NCBI GenBank assembly: GCA_031431475.1
Contig: JANPDL010000016.1
Span: forward strand, 26,941-90,940
Direction: 5' to 3'
DNA: 64,000 nucleotides
Origin: JADCCX01 sp031431475
Lineage (GTDB): Bacteria; Pseudomonadota; Alphaproteobacteria; Rhizobiales; Beijerinckiaceae
Each line of letters opens with the position of its first letter. Position 1 is the first letter of the stretch. The notes below the pieces were generated by a model. It made no database searches and was not told the DNA's origin. It worked only from the letters and a program-made list of their open reading frames with translations. Made by a program: the position numbers and the translations under genes. Positions 1-8,791 of this stretch are shown here, in pieces.

Positions 1-366
1 CTTGGTGTTTTCAGCGATATCCTCGATGGAACAGATGCTCATGGTGGACAGGCAGAACGGCACACCAAAGGCTTCCGCTGCCTTCGCCGCGAGGATTTCA
101 CCGTCAGCGTGCTGCATGCCGGTCATGCCGGTCGGGGCCAGGGCCACCGGCATGGCCACGTCACTTCCCAACATCTGGGTCCGCACCGAGCGCTTCTCGA
201 TGTTCACGGCTACGCGCTGGCGAAGCTTGATCGCGGCGAAATCTGATTCATTGGCGCGGTAGGTGGATTCGGTCCACGAGCCTGAGTCCGCATAGTCATA
301 GAACATGCGAGGCACACGCTTTTCGGCCAGAATACGCAGGTCTTCGATGTTCGTGATCACGGGCAT
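1..366 (-). CDS. lldD: L-lactate dehydrogenase-type alpha-hydroxy-acid oxidase, N-terminal part
   Basis: The first 122 codons of a gene that runs off the left edge. The protein starts MPVITNIEDLRILAEKRVPR and continues through a YADSGSWTESTYRAN segment and a PVALAPTGMTGMQHADGE segment, the pattern of FMN-dependent alpha-hydroxy-acid dehydrogenases (LldD/glycolate oxidase family). In this family the APTG stretch lines the FMN site. The usual product oxidises L-lactate to pyruvate and passes electrons to the respiratory chain. The ATG is at 366-364, divergent from glpD, with about 140 bp shared between the two starts. The active-site His and Arg lie in the missing C-terminal part, so the substrate cannot be settled here. 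Confidence 0.85.
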   Translation of the reverse strand, partial: MPVITNIEDLRILAEKRVPRMFYDYADSGSWTESTYRANESDFAAIKLRQRVAVNIEKRSVRTQMLGSDVAMPVALAPTGMTGMQHADGEILAAKAAEAFGVPFCLSTMSICSIEDIAENTK

Positions 367-507
367 AGCAAGGTTCCGGTTATTTGATCTCTGGACTGCT
401 TCTGGACCCCGCCGCTTGAGCGATGTCAACCTGATCCGCTTTCGGGGGGCTTTCAATCACTCCGAAAACGCGTATCCAGAACAGCAAATCGAGGTAGATA
501 TTTCTTC

Positions 508-2013
508 ATGAGCGGTATGCAAGACATTCTTATCATCGGGGGCGGGATCAACGGTTGTGGCATTGCGCGCGATGCGGCGGGTCGTGGGCTATCCGTTTAT
601 CTCTGCGAAATGAACGATCTGGCCAGCGGTACGTCATCCTGGTCGACGAAGCTCATCCATGGCGGCTTGCGCTATCTCGAATATTACGAGTTCGGTCTGG
701 TGCGCAAAGCCCTGATGGAACGTGAGGTGATCTGGTCGATCGCACCCCATATCGTGCATCCCCTGCGGTTCGTTCTGCCCCATCACAAGGGCCTGCGCCC
801 GGCATGGCTGCTACGGCTCGGACTATTCCTTTACGATTATATCGGCGGGCGAAAAAAACTTCCGGCGACGCGCACACTGGATCTCACGACTGACACGGTG
901 GGCAAGCCGCTGAAACAGGGGCTCTATTCCAAAGGGTTTGAATATTCCGATTGCTGGGTGAACGATGCGCGGCTGGTCGTGCTCAATGCCCGCGACGCCG
1001 CCGACCGGGGTGCCTCGATCAGCACGCGCACAAAGGCCGTGTCAGCCACGCGAGAAGCTGATGGCTGGACGTTGACCGTCGAGCATATCGATACCGGCAA
1101 GCAGGAGGTTGTGCGCGGCAAGGTGCTGATCAATGCTGCCGGACCGTGGGTGGCCAATGTGCTGACCGGTGCCATGCGGTCCAACGGCGAAGCAAAGGTG
1201 CGGCTGGTGCAGGGCTCGCATATCGTGGTGCGCAAGCTGTTCGAGCACGACCGCTGCTACATTTTCCAGAACGCAGACGGACGCATCATTTTCGCCATTC
1301 CCTACGAGGGGGAGTTCACTCTGATCGGCACAACAGACCAGGATTACGAGGGTGATCCCGCCAAAGTCGCAATTACGGAGCCCGAGATTGATTATCTCTG
1401 CGCTGCTGCGAGCGAGTATTTCACCAGGCCTATCGTCAAAGATGACATGGTCTGGGCCTATTCCGGTGTGCGCCCGCTCTATGATGACGGGGCCAGCGAA
1501 GCCAAGGCGGCAACGCGTGATTATGTCTTCGAGGTTGATGAAACACCTGGTTTGGCACCGCAACTCTCGATTTTTGGCGGCAAGATCACGACCTATCGGA
1601 AACTTGCGGAATCGGTATTTGACCGGCTGGCTAAGCACTTGCCGGGCAACAGTGCGACCAAGAAGGGCTGGACCGCGACAGAATCATTGCCCGGTGGTGA
1701 TTTCCCGACGGACGGGCGTGCGGCGCTGGCGGCTGAATTGCGGCGCGATCATCCCTTTTTGTCGGACGCGGACGCCGCACGCCTCGCCGGGAGCTACGGC
1801 ACCAAGGCGCGTGTGTTTCTGGGGCAGGCCAAAGCGGCAGCGGATCTTGGCCGCTGGTTCGGCGTGCTGTCGGAAGCGGAGGTTCGCTACATGATGGATC
1901 AGGAATGGGCTGTGACAGCCGAGGATATCTTGTGGCGGAGGTCGAAGCTGGGGCTGCATCTCGCCAAGGGTGACCAGCAGGCTCTCGCGGAGTGGCTGAA
2001 ATCAGCGGCATGA
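508..2013 (+). CDS. glpD: aerobic glycerol-3-phosphate dehydrogenase
   Basis: A 501-residue FAD enzyme that oxidises sn-glycerol-3-phosphate to dihydroxyacetone phosphate and delivers electrons to quinone at the inner membrane. The N-terminus has the dinucleotide-binding motif GGGINGCGIARDAAGRG (about residues 10-26), followed by the family segment SGTSSWSTKLIHGGLRYLE. A DAO domain ends near FGGKITTYRKLAE, and a C-terminal GlpD domain contains the typical VRYMMDQEWAVTAEDILWRR stretch. Length matches the family. The next gene starts inside its stop codon (ATGA at 2010-2013), so the two are probably translationally coupled. No glp uptake genes lie beside it. Confidence 0.95.
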   Translation: MSGMQDILIIGGGINGCGIARDAAGRGLSVYLCEMNDLASGTSSWSTKLIHGGLRYLEYYEFGLVRKALMEREVIWSIAPHIVHPLRFVLPHHKGLRPAWLLRLGLFLYDYIGGRKKLPATRTLDLTTDTVGKPLKQGLYSKGFEYSDCWVNDARLVVLNARDAADRGASISTRTKAVSATREADGWTLTVEHIDTGKQEVVRGKVLINAAGPWVANVLTGAMRSNGEAKVRLVQGSHIVVRKLFEHDRCYIFQNADGRIIFAIPYEGEFTLIGTTDQDYEGDPAKVAITEPEIDYLCAAASEYFTRPIVKDDMVWAYSGVRPLYDDGASEAKAATRDYVFEVDETPGLAPQLSIFGGKITTYRKLAESVFDRLAKHLPGNSATKKGWTATESLPGGDFPTDGRAALAAELRRDHPFLSDADAARLAGSYGTKARVFLGQAKAAADLGRWFGVLSEAEVRYMMDQEWAVTAEDILWRRSKLGLHLAKGDQQALAEWLKSAA

Positions 2014-4187
2014 TGCAGCGGCAGGCAGGCCCGATTACGACGGATATCGTGCTGCTGGGCGCGGGACATGCCCATGTGCAGGTTATCCGCGCCTTTGGCA
2101 TGGACCCGGTCCCGGGCGTGCGCGTCACGGTGATCACCGACCGGCTTCAGGCACCCTATTCCGGCATGCTGCCGGGTTGCATCGCAGGGGATTACACGGC
2201 GGACGATATCCATATCGATGTGGCGCGTCTGGCGCGCGCGACGGGCTGTCGGCTGATCCATGCCAGGGCAACCGGGATTGACCGGGCGAGAAAGCAGGTC
2301 TTGCTAAAAGATCGTCCACCCGTCGCCTATGACTGGCTGTCGATCAATGTCGGAATCACGCCTGATCTGTCCGGCATTACGGGGGCTGCCAGCTATGCCG
2401 TGCCGGTCAAGCCCATCGCGGGCATTCTCGAGCGGCTGGAACGGGCCGAGGCTGCTGTCCGCAGCTTCCCCCGTCCAGCCAAACTCGCGGTCATCGGTGG
2501 TGGCCCGGCGGGGATCGAGCTGGCGATAGCACTGGCTGACCGCAACAGGCGGTTGGCGCGGTTTCCTTCCGAGATCACATTGATTGCAGGTAGCGGCCTT
2601 GCACCATCGTTGAATGCGGGCTTGCGCACGCGCGCCCGGCATGCCCTTGAGTCCCATTCGATCTCCATAGTCGAAGGCGACAGGGCTGTAGGCCTCGAAG
2701 CGGGAGCTGTCCTGCTGGCCAGCGGGCGGCGCATCGTGACGGATGTTCCCTTCGTTTCGACCAGCGCCAGATTGCCGGAGTGGCTGACAGCGGTTGATCT
2801 CACCAAGGCCGACAATGGCGGCATTGCCGTTCGTCCAACGCTGCAGAGCATGGATGATGATGCCACCTTCGCCGCCGGTGATTGCGCCACAATGCTACAT
2901 GATCCGCGTCCGCGCGCCGGGGTCTTTGCGGTGCGGCAAGGGCCGTTCCTCGCGCGCAACCTGATGGCGGCGGCGCGAGGGGAAGCTCTTACGATCTACA
3001 AGCCGCAGCGCGATTTTCTCACCATCCTGCGCACGGGCAAAGAAACCGCCATTGCGGGGCGGGGCCGGTTTCTGGCGGTGGAAGGCGGTTGGGTCTGGCG
3101 CTGGAAGGACCGCATCGATCGGGCCTTCATGGCGATGTTCAAGGTTGCTGATGCTGATCCTTCTGACGAAAGCGTTGACATGCGCTGCGGGGGATGTGCG
3201 GCGAAGGTAGGGCCCGACCCGCTGGCGGCGGCACTGGCTCGACTACCGGTGCCAGTGACCAGTGCAGACATTGCCATCGGGCTCGATGCCCCGGATGATG
3301 CCGCTGTGATCCGCTGGGGTAAGGGGGCATTGCTGGTGCAGTCGGTCGACCAGTTCCGGGCCTTCATTGAGGACGCCTATGTCTTCGGGCGCATCGCGGC
3401 CAATCATGCGCTGAATGACATCCATGCCATGGGCGCAAAGCCGCATCATGCGCTGGCGCTTGCGACGCTGCCGTTTGGGCCGTCCGACAAGGTCTCGGAG
3501 GAGCTGTTCCAGCTGCTTGCAGGTGCCAGGGCAACGCTTGATGAGGCATCATGTCCGCTTGTGGGCGGCCACAGCAGTGAGGGCGAGGCGCTGGCACTGG
3601 GCCTTGCCGTCAGCGGTCGGCTGGAAGCTCCCGCCATTGCCAAGCCGGGCGGCAAGGTGGGTGACCGGCTGATCCTGACCAAGGCGCTGGGTTCCGGCAT
3701 AGTCTTCGCGGCAGATATGCGGGCGTCTGCCCCGGCTGCAGCTGTGGAGGCGATGCTGAAGGAGATGCTGGTTTCAAATGCGGCGGCCAGTCGTATCCTG
3801 CGCGACCATGGAGCGCGAGGCATGACTGATGTGAGTGGCTTTGGCCTCGCGGGGCATCTGGCAGAGATGATGGAGCGGGGGATTGGTGCGATGCTGACTT
3901 CGGAAAGCCTGCCGTTGTGCCGGGGCGTCAAGGCGCTCGCGGAGCGAGGTTTTGCATCCAGTCTCCTGACCGAGAACCGTCGGCTGATCCGCCACCTCTC
4001 TGATCCCGCAGGCATAAGCGAGGTGCTGCTCACCATCCTGTTCGATCCGCAAACGGCAGGTGGCTTGCTGGCGGCTGTGCCTGCGGCTGGCGCGAGAGAT
4101 GCGCTGGCGGCATTGCGTGCGGCGGGCTATTCCCAAGCAACCGATATCGGCGCGCTGACGGCAAAACCTGGCATCGAGATCACCTGA
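2010..4187 (+). CDS. selD: fused FAD oxidoreductase-selenide, water dikinase (SelD)
   Basis: A 725-residue two-domain protein. Residues about 1-380 form a pyridine-nucleotide-disulfide-type oxidoreductase (start VLLGAGHAHVQV, second nucleotide-binding motif VIGGGPAGIELAIA, FAD end motif TFAAGDCA). From about residue 391 comes selenophosphate synthetase, which makes selenophosphate from selenide and ATP. Its active-site motif is MRCGGCAAKVGP: the Cys and Lys matching E. coli C17 and K20 are present, while the position of E. coli C19 is Ala. This fusion is a known SelD variant. ATG 2010 overlaps the glpD stop; an in-frame GTG at 1992 is possible but less likely. No selA, selB or mnmH is in the window, so use for selenocysteine or selenouridine cannot be decided. 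Confidence 0.9.
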   Translation: MMQRQAGPITTDIVLLGAGHAHVQVIRAFGMDPVPGVRVTVITDRLQAPYSGMLPGCIAGDYTADDIHIDVARLARATGCRLIHARATGIDRARKQVLLKDRPPVAYDWLSINVGITPDLSGITGAASYAVPVKPIAGILERLERAEAAVRSFPRPAKLAVIGGGPAGIELAIALADRNRRLARFPSEITLIAGSGLAPSLNAGLRTRARHALESHSISIVEGDRAVGLEAGAVLLASGRRIVTDVPFVSTSARLPEWLTAVDLTKADNGGIAVRPTLQSMDDDATFAAGDCATMLHDPRPRAGVFAVRQGPFLARNLMAAARGEALTIYKPQRDFLTILRTGKETAIAGRGRFLAVEGGWVWRWKDRIDRAFMAMFKVADADPSDESVDMRCGGCAAKVGPDPLAAALARLPVPVTSADIAIGLDAPDDAAVIRWGKGALLVQSVDQFRAFIEDAYVFGRIAANHALNDIHAMGAKPHHALALATLPFGPSDKVSEELFQLLAGARATLDEASCPLVGGHSSEGEALALGLAVSGRLEAPAIAKPGGKVGDRLILTKALGSGIVFAADMRASAPAAAVEAMLKEMLVSNAAASRILRDHGARGMTDVSGFGLAGHLAEMMERGIGAMLTSESLPLCRGVKALAERGFASSLLTENRRLIRHLSDPAGISEVLLTILFDPQTAGGLLAAVPAAGARDALAALRAAGYSQATDIGALTAKPGIEIT

Positions 4188-4193
4188 AGATAC

Positions 4194-4496
4194 TTACTCC
4201 GGCGCGACGATTGGGGCATGTTTCGGCCTGCCAGCGATGAGCAGCGCTGTCCCCATTGCGAACATCACCAGCAGCGTCGGTAGCAGCAAAACGTTCAAGA
4301 GCAAGGGATGCACGTGCTGGATGATCACCGCCTCAATCGTGGGAAACTGGCGCGGAAAAAGCCAATGTCCGCTCATTGCAAGTGACGTCAGGCCCGGAGC
4401 ACCATCGGCAAGGCCGCGCGCCCCATCAATGATACCAACCACCATGGCAGCGGCGAGGGCGACAAAACCGAGATTGCGGACAAGGGACCGAAGCAT
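4194..4496 (-). CDS. small membrane protein, function unknown
   Basis: About 100 residues starting MLRSLVRNLGFVALAAAMVV, with a predicted N-terminal membrane segment (about 9-23) and a second near the C-terminus (VLLLPTLLVMFAMGTALLIA). The stretch between them, GARGLADGAPGLTSLAMSGH, and the overall layout resemble small conserved membrane proteins seen in rhizobia, but I cannot name a function. An upstream in-frame ATG at 4553 would add 19 polar residues; I prefer 4496 because the hydrophobic segment then sits at the N-terminus. It converges with the selD fusion and is the last gene before tRNA-Ser. Confidence 0.6.
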   Translation of the reverse strand: MLRSLVRNLGFVALAAAMVVGIIDGARGLADGAPGLTSLAMSGHWLFPRQFPTIEAVIIQHVHPLLLNVLLLPTLLVMFAMGTALLIAGRPKHAPIVAPE

Positions 4497-4586
4497 GTGA
4501 TGCTTTTCTGAACTCGACTGACAAGATGCAGAGATAGCGATCAGCGCTTGCAATTGAAAGCCACCAACCCCATAAGCGCCACCGAC

Positions 4587-4676
4587 GGAGAGATGGCCGA
4601 GTGGCTTAAGGCGCCCGCTTGGAAAGCGTGTGTAGGGGTAACTCTACCGAGGGTTCGAATCCCTCTCTCTCCGCCA
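4587..4676 (+). tRNA. tRNA-Ser(GGA)
   Basis: A 90-nt class II tRNA. The acceptor stem GGAGAGA pairs with TCTCTCC, then discriminator G and an encoded CCA (4674-4676). The anticodon loop TTGGAAA gives anticodon GGA at 4621-4623, reading UCC and UCU. A long variable arm (TGTAGGGGTAACTCTACCG region) and the T-loop GGGTTCGAATCCC are clear. The 3' end is the insertion point of the genomic island and stays intact after integration. Confidence 0.97.
4663..4676 (+). other. attL core of the genomic island
   Basis: The 14 bases CTCTCTCTCCGCCA at the 3' end of tRNA-Ser recur exactly at 37810-37823, just beyond a P4-type integrase gene. Beyond the core the two flanks stay partly alike for about 25 more bases (shared TATAAA and ATTGA blocks). 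This is the expected result of integration into the 3' end of a tRNA gene. Confidence 0.8.
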
Positions 4677-4733
4677 ATTCCTTTGATAAATCATTGATTT
4701 TATTGAGTATTATTTACCCCTAGTTTTTCATTA

Positions 4734-4753
4734 TACAAATCAACATACAAATG
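4734..4753 (+). repeat. left copy of island-end 20-mer
   Basis: TACAAATCAACATACAAATG occurs here and again at 37676-37695, same orientation, close inside each end of the island. The right copy lies immediately upstream of the integrase start. It may be an integrase arm-binding site, or the relic of a second integrase leader. Confidence 0.7.
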
Positions 4754-4904
4754 CTTTTTCGTGCTACGCACGCGCGTGAAACGCTCAAACTCACTGTTGT
4801 CAGCACCTGCCTTCATGGTGAACTGCTGATCTGTGCAAAGGCAAATTGCATGTGCTTTGCGTCGTCCGCCACCCGGTGGATTGCCCCCGCCAATTTGCCC
4901 GCAC

Positions 4905-4932
4905 TTGACAAACGATTATATTCCTATATATT
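4905..4932 (+). promoter_or_regulatory. sigma70-like promoter upstream of the accessory cluster
   Basis: TTGACA (4905-4910), a 16-base spacer and TATATT (4927-4932), one mismatch in total from consensus. It points at the gene starting at 5069, leaving a leader of about 130 bases. It is unusually close to consensus for this GC-rich background. Confidence 0.55.
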
Positions 4933-5068
4933 GATGTATGATCATAGCTCTCGTGCTCATACGACACTGAACTGCGGGCCACGATCACCCCCCCCCATTA
5001 CTTTTCTTTGGCTTTTGACTGCGCTGTCCGGTTGGCGGACGGCCGGTCGCTGACTCACGAGGCACATC

Positions 5069-6028
5069 ATGACTGATCAACAAGACACATCACAACAGCG
5101 GGTCACCATGATCCTGTTTGGACCTGGCAAGGGCGACACATTCCAGGCGGGATGGTTTGGTGAGGGCGACAGCGCTGCTGTCATTACAGCAGCTGCCCAA
5201 CAGCGGCTGCAACTGCTCTCTGTCGCCGGGTTATTGCCCGAAGTCTGGCACATGGTTGCAAAAGGCCATGTCGGCAAGAAGGGCGTCGTAAAGCTGGGTC
5301 CGCTCCATCGCGATCATCATGTTCGCTTGCTGGAGATGGCGGCACAACAGGACAAGGGCGGATTCCCCGCAGCCAGTGCGGAAGTGCAGCATATCATCCA
5401 TGACGACGAGACAGCGTCAGATGGCGGACAAGCGCCGCAAGCTGATCTGTGCGCTGAAGAGCAGCGCGAAGATGACATCGATCGGGATGCAGGTTTGACC
5501 AAAAAGTTGGTCAGCTCGGACGACACCGTCATTAGCGATGTGGTCGCCGGTGAGTCGTCTCTAGATGTTCATGCTCAAGCGTTATCCACATCATCCCCCG
5601 TTGGCCTGCCAGTGGTCTTTCCGGAGGAACACGCAGCGCAGGACAGCGGAAAGCCCCTGGCGCTTGCACATGGCACCATGGGGCAACGGCCCAAAGTGCA
5701 ACCTGATGTGAAGCAATCATCCGTGGACCCAGCTGGTACGGTGGATGCGGTGGATTTGGCGGTTTCTGTGGGTACGATGGATAGGGTGGATTTGGTGGGT
5801 CCGGTGGGTGTCGGGAGCTCAGATCTGCTTGCATCGCTCAAGCCCGGTGATGTTGTGCTGGCACCGGAGATTGAACGCTCGGGCGATATCTCGGGTTACT
5901 GGCCTGCTGTTGTCAAAAGTGTTGAGACAGCCACAACCGTCGTGCTGGCATGGCGGGACGAACCACCGACATACCCCAGGATTATGCGCAAGCGGGATCA
6001 GCTGGCGGTGATGCCGCTACGGGAATGA
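5069..6028 (+). CDS. hypothetical protein with SH3/Tudor-like C-terminus
   Basis: 319 residues; I do not recognise the family. Residues about 14-90 form a compact region (ILFGPGKGDTFQAGWFGEG, then a helix-rich part). The middle (about 95-245) is acidic, low complexity and probably disordered. It includes a Val/Asp/Gly-rich stretch encoded by a G-rich imperfect repeat (about 5736-5815). The last 60 residues (LKPGDVVLAPE, GYWPAVVKSVE, VVLAWRDEPP) have the spacing of small SH3- or Tudor-like beta barrels; this is a pattern judgement only. The start has a GAGG six bases upstream. It is first of five same-strand genes of the mobile-type cluster. Confidence 0.65.
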   Translation: MTDQQDTSQQRVTMILFGPGKGDTFQAGWFGEGDSAAVITAAAQQRLQLLSVAGLLPEVWHMVAKGHVGKKGVVKLGPLHRDHHVRLLEMAAQQDKGGFPAASAEVQHIIHDDETASDGGQAPQADLCAEEQREDDIDRDAGLTKKLVSSDDTVISDVVAGESSLDVHAQALSTSSPVGLPVVFPEEHAAQDSGKPLALAHGTMGQRPKVQPDVKQSSVDPAGTVDAVDLAVSVGTMDRVDLVGPVGVGSSDLLASLKPGDVVLAPEIERSGDISGYWPAVVKSVETATTVVLAWRDEPPTYPRIMRKRDQLAVMPLRE

Positions 6029-6229
6029 TGCGTTTTATAAGGTCAACGGCCAAGCGATGATCTGCGGGACTGGTTGAGGCTTGCTGCGCTGTTCGGCCTC
6101 TCCGTTGGCTGCCCAGCAAGACTCTGCCTGCGCGGGCGGCTCAGCCAGTCTCTCGCTTCGCTACCCCTCAGATCTCCATCGCTCTCTCTCTCATCACGCC
6201 ATCCCGTCACACAAGCTGGAGCCATCACC

Positions 6230-6820
6230 ATGCTCGGACGTCAGGCCAAAATCCTTTCTGCCAAAGCTCAAAAACGCGCACTGGCTCATGTCAGCCGTCA
6301 CCCAGATGCTGTGCGCGACCGTGTGATTGTGCTGCTCTCGATCCGGGCGGGGTTGCGAGCGGGAGAGATTGCCAGACTGACCTGGGGTATGGCTCTGGAC
6401 CATGACGGCAGGATCAGCGCCACGCTGGACGTCCGGTCATGCATCGCCAAGAAGGGTTCGGGACGTCGCATACCGCTTCATCCTGAGCTGCGTCAGGCTT
6501 TGACGCGTCTTTACCGGCGAACGAAGCCAGCCGATCGCTCCACCACATGCCCCGTCATCTGCTCGGCCAAGGGCGGTGCCATGCGGGCCAACAGCATCGT
6601 CAACTGGTTCGTGATGCTCTACGCCGCGCTTCACCTCGCGGGATGCTCATCGCACTCAGGGCGGCGGACCTTCATCACCAACGCCGCGCGGCGCGCCCAC
6701 AAGGCCGGTGCGTCTTTGCGTGATGTGCAGATGCTTGCGGGCCATCGGTCGATAGAGACCACGCAGGCGTACATTGATGGCGATACGGCAGCACAGCGGA
6801 AGCTCGTGTCTTTGATCTGA
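6230..6820 (+). CDS. minimal tyrosine recombinase
   Basis: 196 residues, almost only a catalytic domain. The conserved set is complete: Arg in RAGLRAGEIARLTW, Lys in IAKKGSGRRIPL, HSGRR for the His-x-x-Arg box, His in LAGHRSIETTQAYI and Tyr in the same segment. The N-terminal core-binding domain of phage integrases is missing or only about 35 residues long. ATG 6230 is preceded by GGAG at eight bases; a longer open frame from 6074 gives a sequence with no family features. Short recombinases of this type occur in mobile elements of alphaproteobacteria. It does not sit at the island end, so its target may be a different site. Confidence 0.85.
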   Translation: MLGRQAKILSAKAQKRALAHVSRHPDAVRDRVIVLLSIRAGLRAGEIARLTWGMALDHDGRISATLDVRSCIAKKGSGRRIPLHPELRQALTRLYRRTKPADRSTTCPVICSAKGGAMRANSIVNWFVMLYAALHLAGCSSHSGRRTFITNAARRAHKAGASLRDVQMLAGHRSIETTQAYIDGDTAAQRKLVSLI

Positions 6821-6901
6821 CCCGCCAGTGTTGGGGGCACTATCCCCTGCGCCTGGCGATCCTTTCCAATTCTCCCACTCACCAACCCAAGGAGTTCCAC
6901 C

Positions 6902-8131
6902 ATGATCGCGTATCATGAGCGATTGCGCACGCCCCAACATGTTCAAGCAGGCTCAGGCCGCACGAGGCCGCTGTCAGCCCGTCAGGAGAAGATGCAAGAG
7001 GCGGGGCAAGAGACGAGACAGGAGACGACGCAGGAGGCGAGGCAAGAGGCGATGCAGCCGGAAGAAGCTGTTTCGTCCGCCGCAAACACCACCCACGTTG
7101 TGACCGTATGTATCCGGGGGCGTCATAGCCATCCAGCACCCGTCACATCCCGGCGTATCGCATTGCTCAATCGCATCGTCATGGCGCTGACTGACAAAGC
7201 CCCGGACTGGCCATCGGTCGATGCCGTGGTGTTTCCCAGGGGGTATTTCCGCATCGGGCATGCCATCGGCACAAAGCCTCATACGGCATGGGCCAGGTTG
7301 ATGCAGCGCGACAGCGCAGGCGAGGCCCTGCGCCGGGCATCCCTGTCATTGTCCGTGGCATGGCCCGGGGCTGCACTGGTCAGTGGGATCGATAGCAATC
7401 CAGTATCAGCAGGGCTTGGCGGCGATGAACTGACCTTCGCATGGCAGGACGGGGAGATTGTCGCCTTCGCCCGCAAAGCTTTTCCCGTGGCAGTGGAGAC
7501 CAGTGGCTGGGAGGTCCGTGAGACTGGGTCTGACGGCAGAACAGAATGGGTTCGAACACCCGTATTCTGGGTTCATCCGAACGATACCGACCAACCCAGA
7601 CGCATGCTTGTGCTGCGCAACGGGCGCCGAGCCATCTTGTTGTGCTGCTACGATGCCTTTGGCCTTCGCCTTCTTTATAGGCGCTACCAGTTCAACACAG
7701 CCGCCATCCGATTGATCCGGGACAAGAGGGGCAAGTACCGCGCACCAACACGGGCAGAGAAGGATCACCATCTCAGACGCTGGCTCGCCATGCTCGATGC
7801 CCATCCCCCCGATCTTGGACTTGTCCCACTGCATCTGTTCTTGCGGCCGGGACAGGATGGGTACTGGCAGCGACACGGCATCGCCGGAGCTTGCGCCGCC
7901 ATTCATGGAGGCCCGATCATTGGTGCGGCGCATTTTGCCCACGGGTTGCCGGCAAGCATACGCGGCTCTCCGCTCGCTGCATCCGGCGTTCCGGCCTCCC
8001 ACCTCTTCGATGGTCCACGCCGACTGGCCCGCAAGCATCACCCTGTCGATGGGTTCACACTCGCAGGCAACGACGGCGAACCGGTCGCGCTCATCCGGCT
8101 CTTCCGGTTCAATCACTCGGGTCCGGCCTAA
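6902..8131 (+). CDS. nitrilase-fold-like protein, catalytic Glu apparently replaced
   Basis: 409 residues. The first 75 are low complexity with a Gln-Glu-rich repeat (residues about 30-55). The rest follows the carbon-nitrogen hydrolase layout: VDAVVFPRGYF where the family has FPE, GEIVAFARKAFPV for the Lys strand, RRAILLCCYDAFGL for the nucleophile strand with Cys, then YWQRHGIAGACAAIHGGPII for the late helix and strand. Lys and Cys of the Glu-Lys-Cys triad can be placed, but Glu is Arg in this reading, so amidase chemistry is doubtful. The RBS AAGGAG is seven bases before the ATG. The fold assignment is my inference; no close named relative is recognised. Confidence 0.6.
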   Translation: MIAYHERLRTPQHVQAGSGRTRPLSARQEKMQEAGQETRQETTQEARQEAMQPEEAVSSAANTTHVVTVCIRGRHSHPAPVTSRRIALLNRIVMALTDKAPDWPSVDAVVFPRGYFRIGHAIGTKPHTAWARLMQRDSAGEALRRASLSLSVAWPGAALVSGIDSNPVSAGLGGDELTFAWQDGEIVAFARKAFPVAVETSGWEVRETGSDGRTEWVRTPVFWVHPNDTDQPRRMLVLRNGRRAILLCCYDAFGLRLLYRRYQFNTAAIRLIRDKRGKYRAPTRAEKDHHLRRWLAMLDAHPPDLGLVPLHLFLRPGQDGYWQRHGIAGACAAIHGGPIIGAAHFAHGLPASIRGSPLAASGVPASHLFDGPRRLARKHHPVDGFTLAGNDGEPVALIRLFRFNHSGPA

Positions 8132-8239
8132 CCGCTGATCCAACCGGTGGTCCACATCGATCCGGCGCTCTTTCTCCCCACGACTGGTTCTCATTGACCC
8201 GTCCACTCAACCCAAATCTCACACCAAAAGGAACGTATC

Positions 8240-8683
8240 ATGAACAATCGATCTGAACCCTCTGAAGCATTGGCCATAGGTCCCACAAGCGGCCACCACA
8301 CCAGCAACGTCTCAGTGAACGGGCAGAGCAGTCATCAACCCCCTAAAGACGGAGCAATCGCGCGCGCTGCCACGATCTGCAGGCTGAATGATACCTTCCG
8401 ACAGTCATTTACGGGCGGTCAGGTCCTGCTCACCCAAGGCATACTGGGGCTCGACCCAGTGGTCCAAGCTACGATCCTGCTCGGCGTTCGCAGTTTCGAT
8501 CGCTTCACCACGGACAACGATCCTTACGGCGAGCACGACTTTGGCAGCTTCGAATGCGGGGGAGAGACTGTCTTCTTCAAGATCGACTACTACGACCTGC
8601 ACTGTCTGATGGGATCGGACAATCCCGCTGACCCCTCTGTCACCACACGCGTGCTCACCATCATGCTGGCAGCCGAGTACTGA
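8240..8683 (+). CDS. DUF3768 family protein
   Basis: 147 residues. After a Ser/Gly-rich N-terminus of about 40 residues, the segment ICRLNDTFRQSFTGGQVLLT, then FDRFTTDNDPYGEHDFGSFE and VFFKIDYYD, matches the signature of DUF3768. This small family of unknown function is common on plasmids and integrative elements of alphaproteobacteria. A good RBS (AAAGGAA) precedes the ATG. It lies between the nitrilase-like gene and the next hypothetical gene, all on the same strand. Confidence 0.85.
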   Translation: MNNRSEPSEALAIGPTSGHHTSNVSVNGQSSHQPPKDGAIARAATICRLNDTFRQSFTGGQVLLTQGILGLDPVVQATILLGVRSFDRFTTDNDPYGEHDFGSFECGGETVFFKIDYYDLHCLMGSDNPADPSVTTRVLTIMLAAEY

Positions 8684-8791
8684 CCGCACCCTTTGTGCGG
8701 GATGCACAGCCTTGCAGCCTGCCCCCGGCGCAAAGCTGCGCTCCCTGAACCATTGATTCCAGCCCCACCCCCCACCATCCGGAGTTCTGCC

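Larger units (their letters stand above)
4677..5068. other. intergenic region at the left island end
   Basis: AT-rich stretch of 392 bases directly inside attL. It holds the 20-base repeat shared with the right end (4734-4753), a consensus-like promoter (4905-4932) and a run of nine or more C near 4988. The open frames here show no family features and I do not support a gene. Confidence 0.6.

Noticed and set aside
1042..1638. 198-codon minus-strand frame inside glpD
   Set aside because: glpD is certain on the plus strand; the frame is its shadow.
4751..5053. 100-codon plus-strand frame in the left island gap
   Set aside because: It starts inside the 20-mer repeat, has no RBS, and overlaps a good promoter; no family features.
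7406..8206. 266-codon open frame on the minus strand
   Set aside because: It lies fully opposite the nitrilase-like gene, has Cys/Gly-rich random composition and no RBS or domain.
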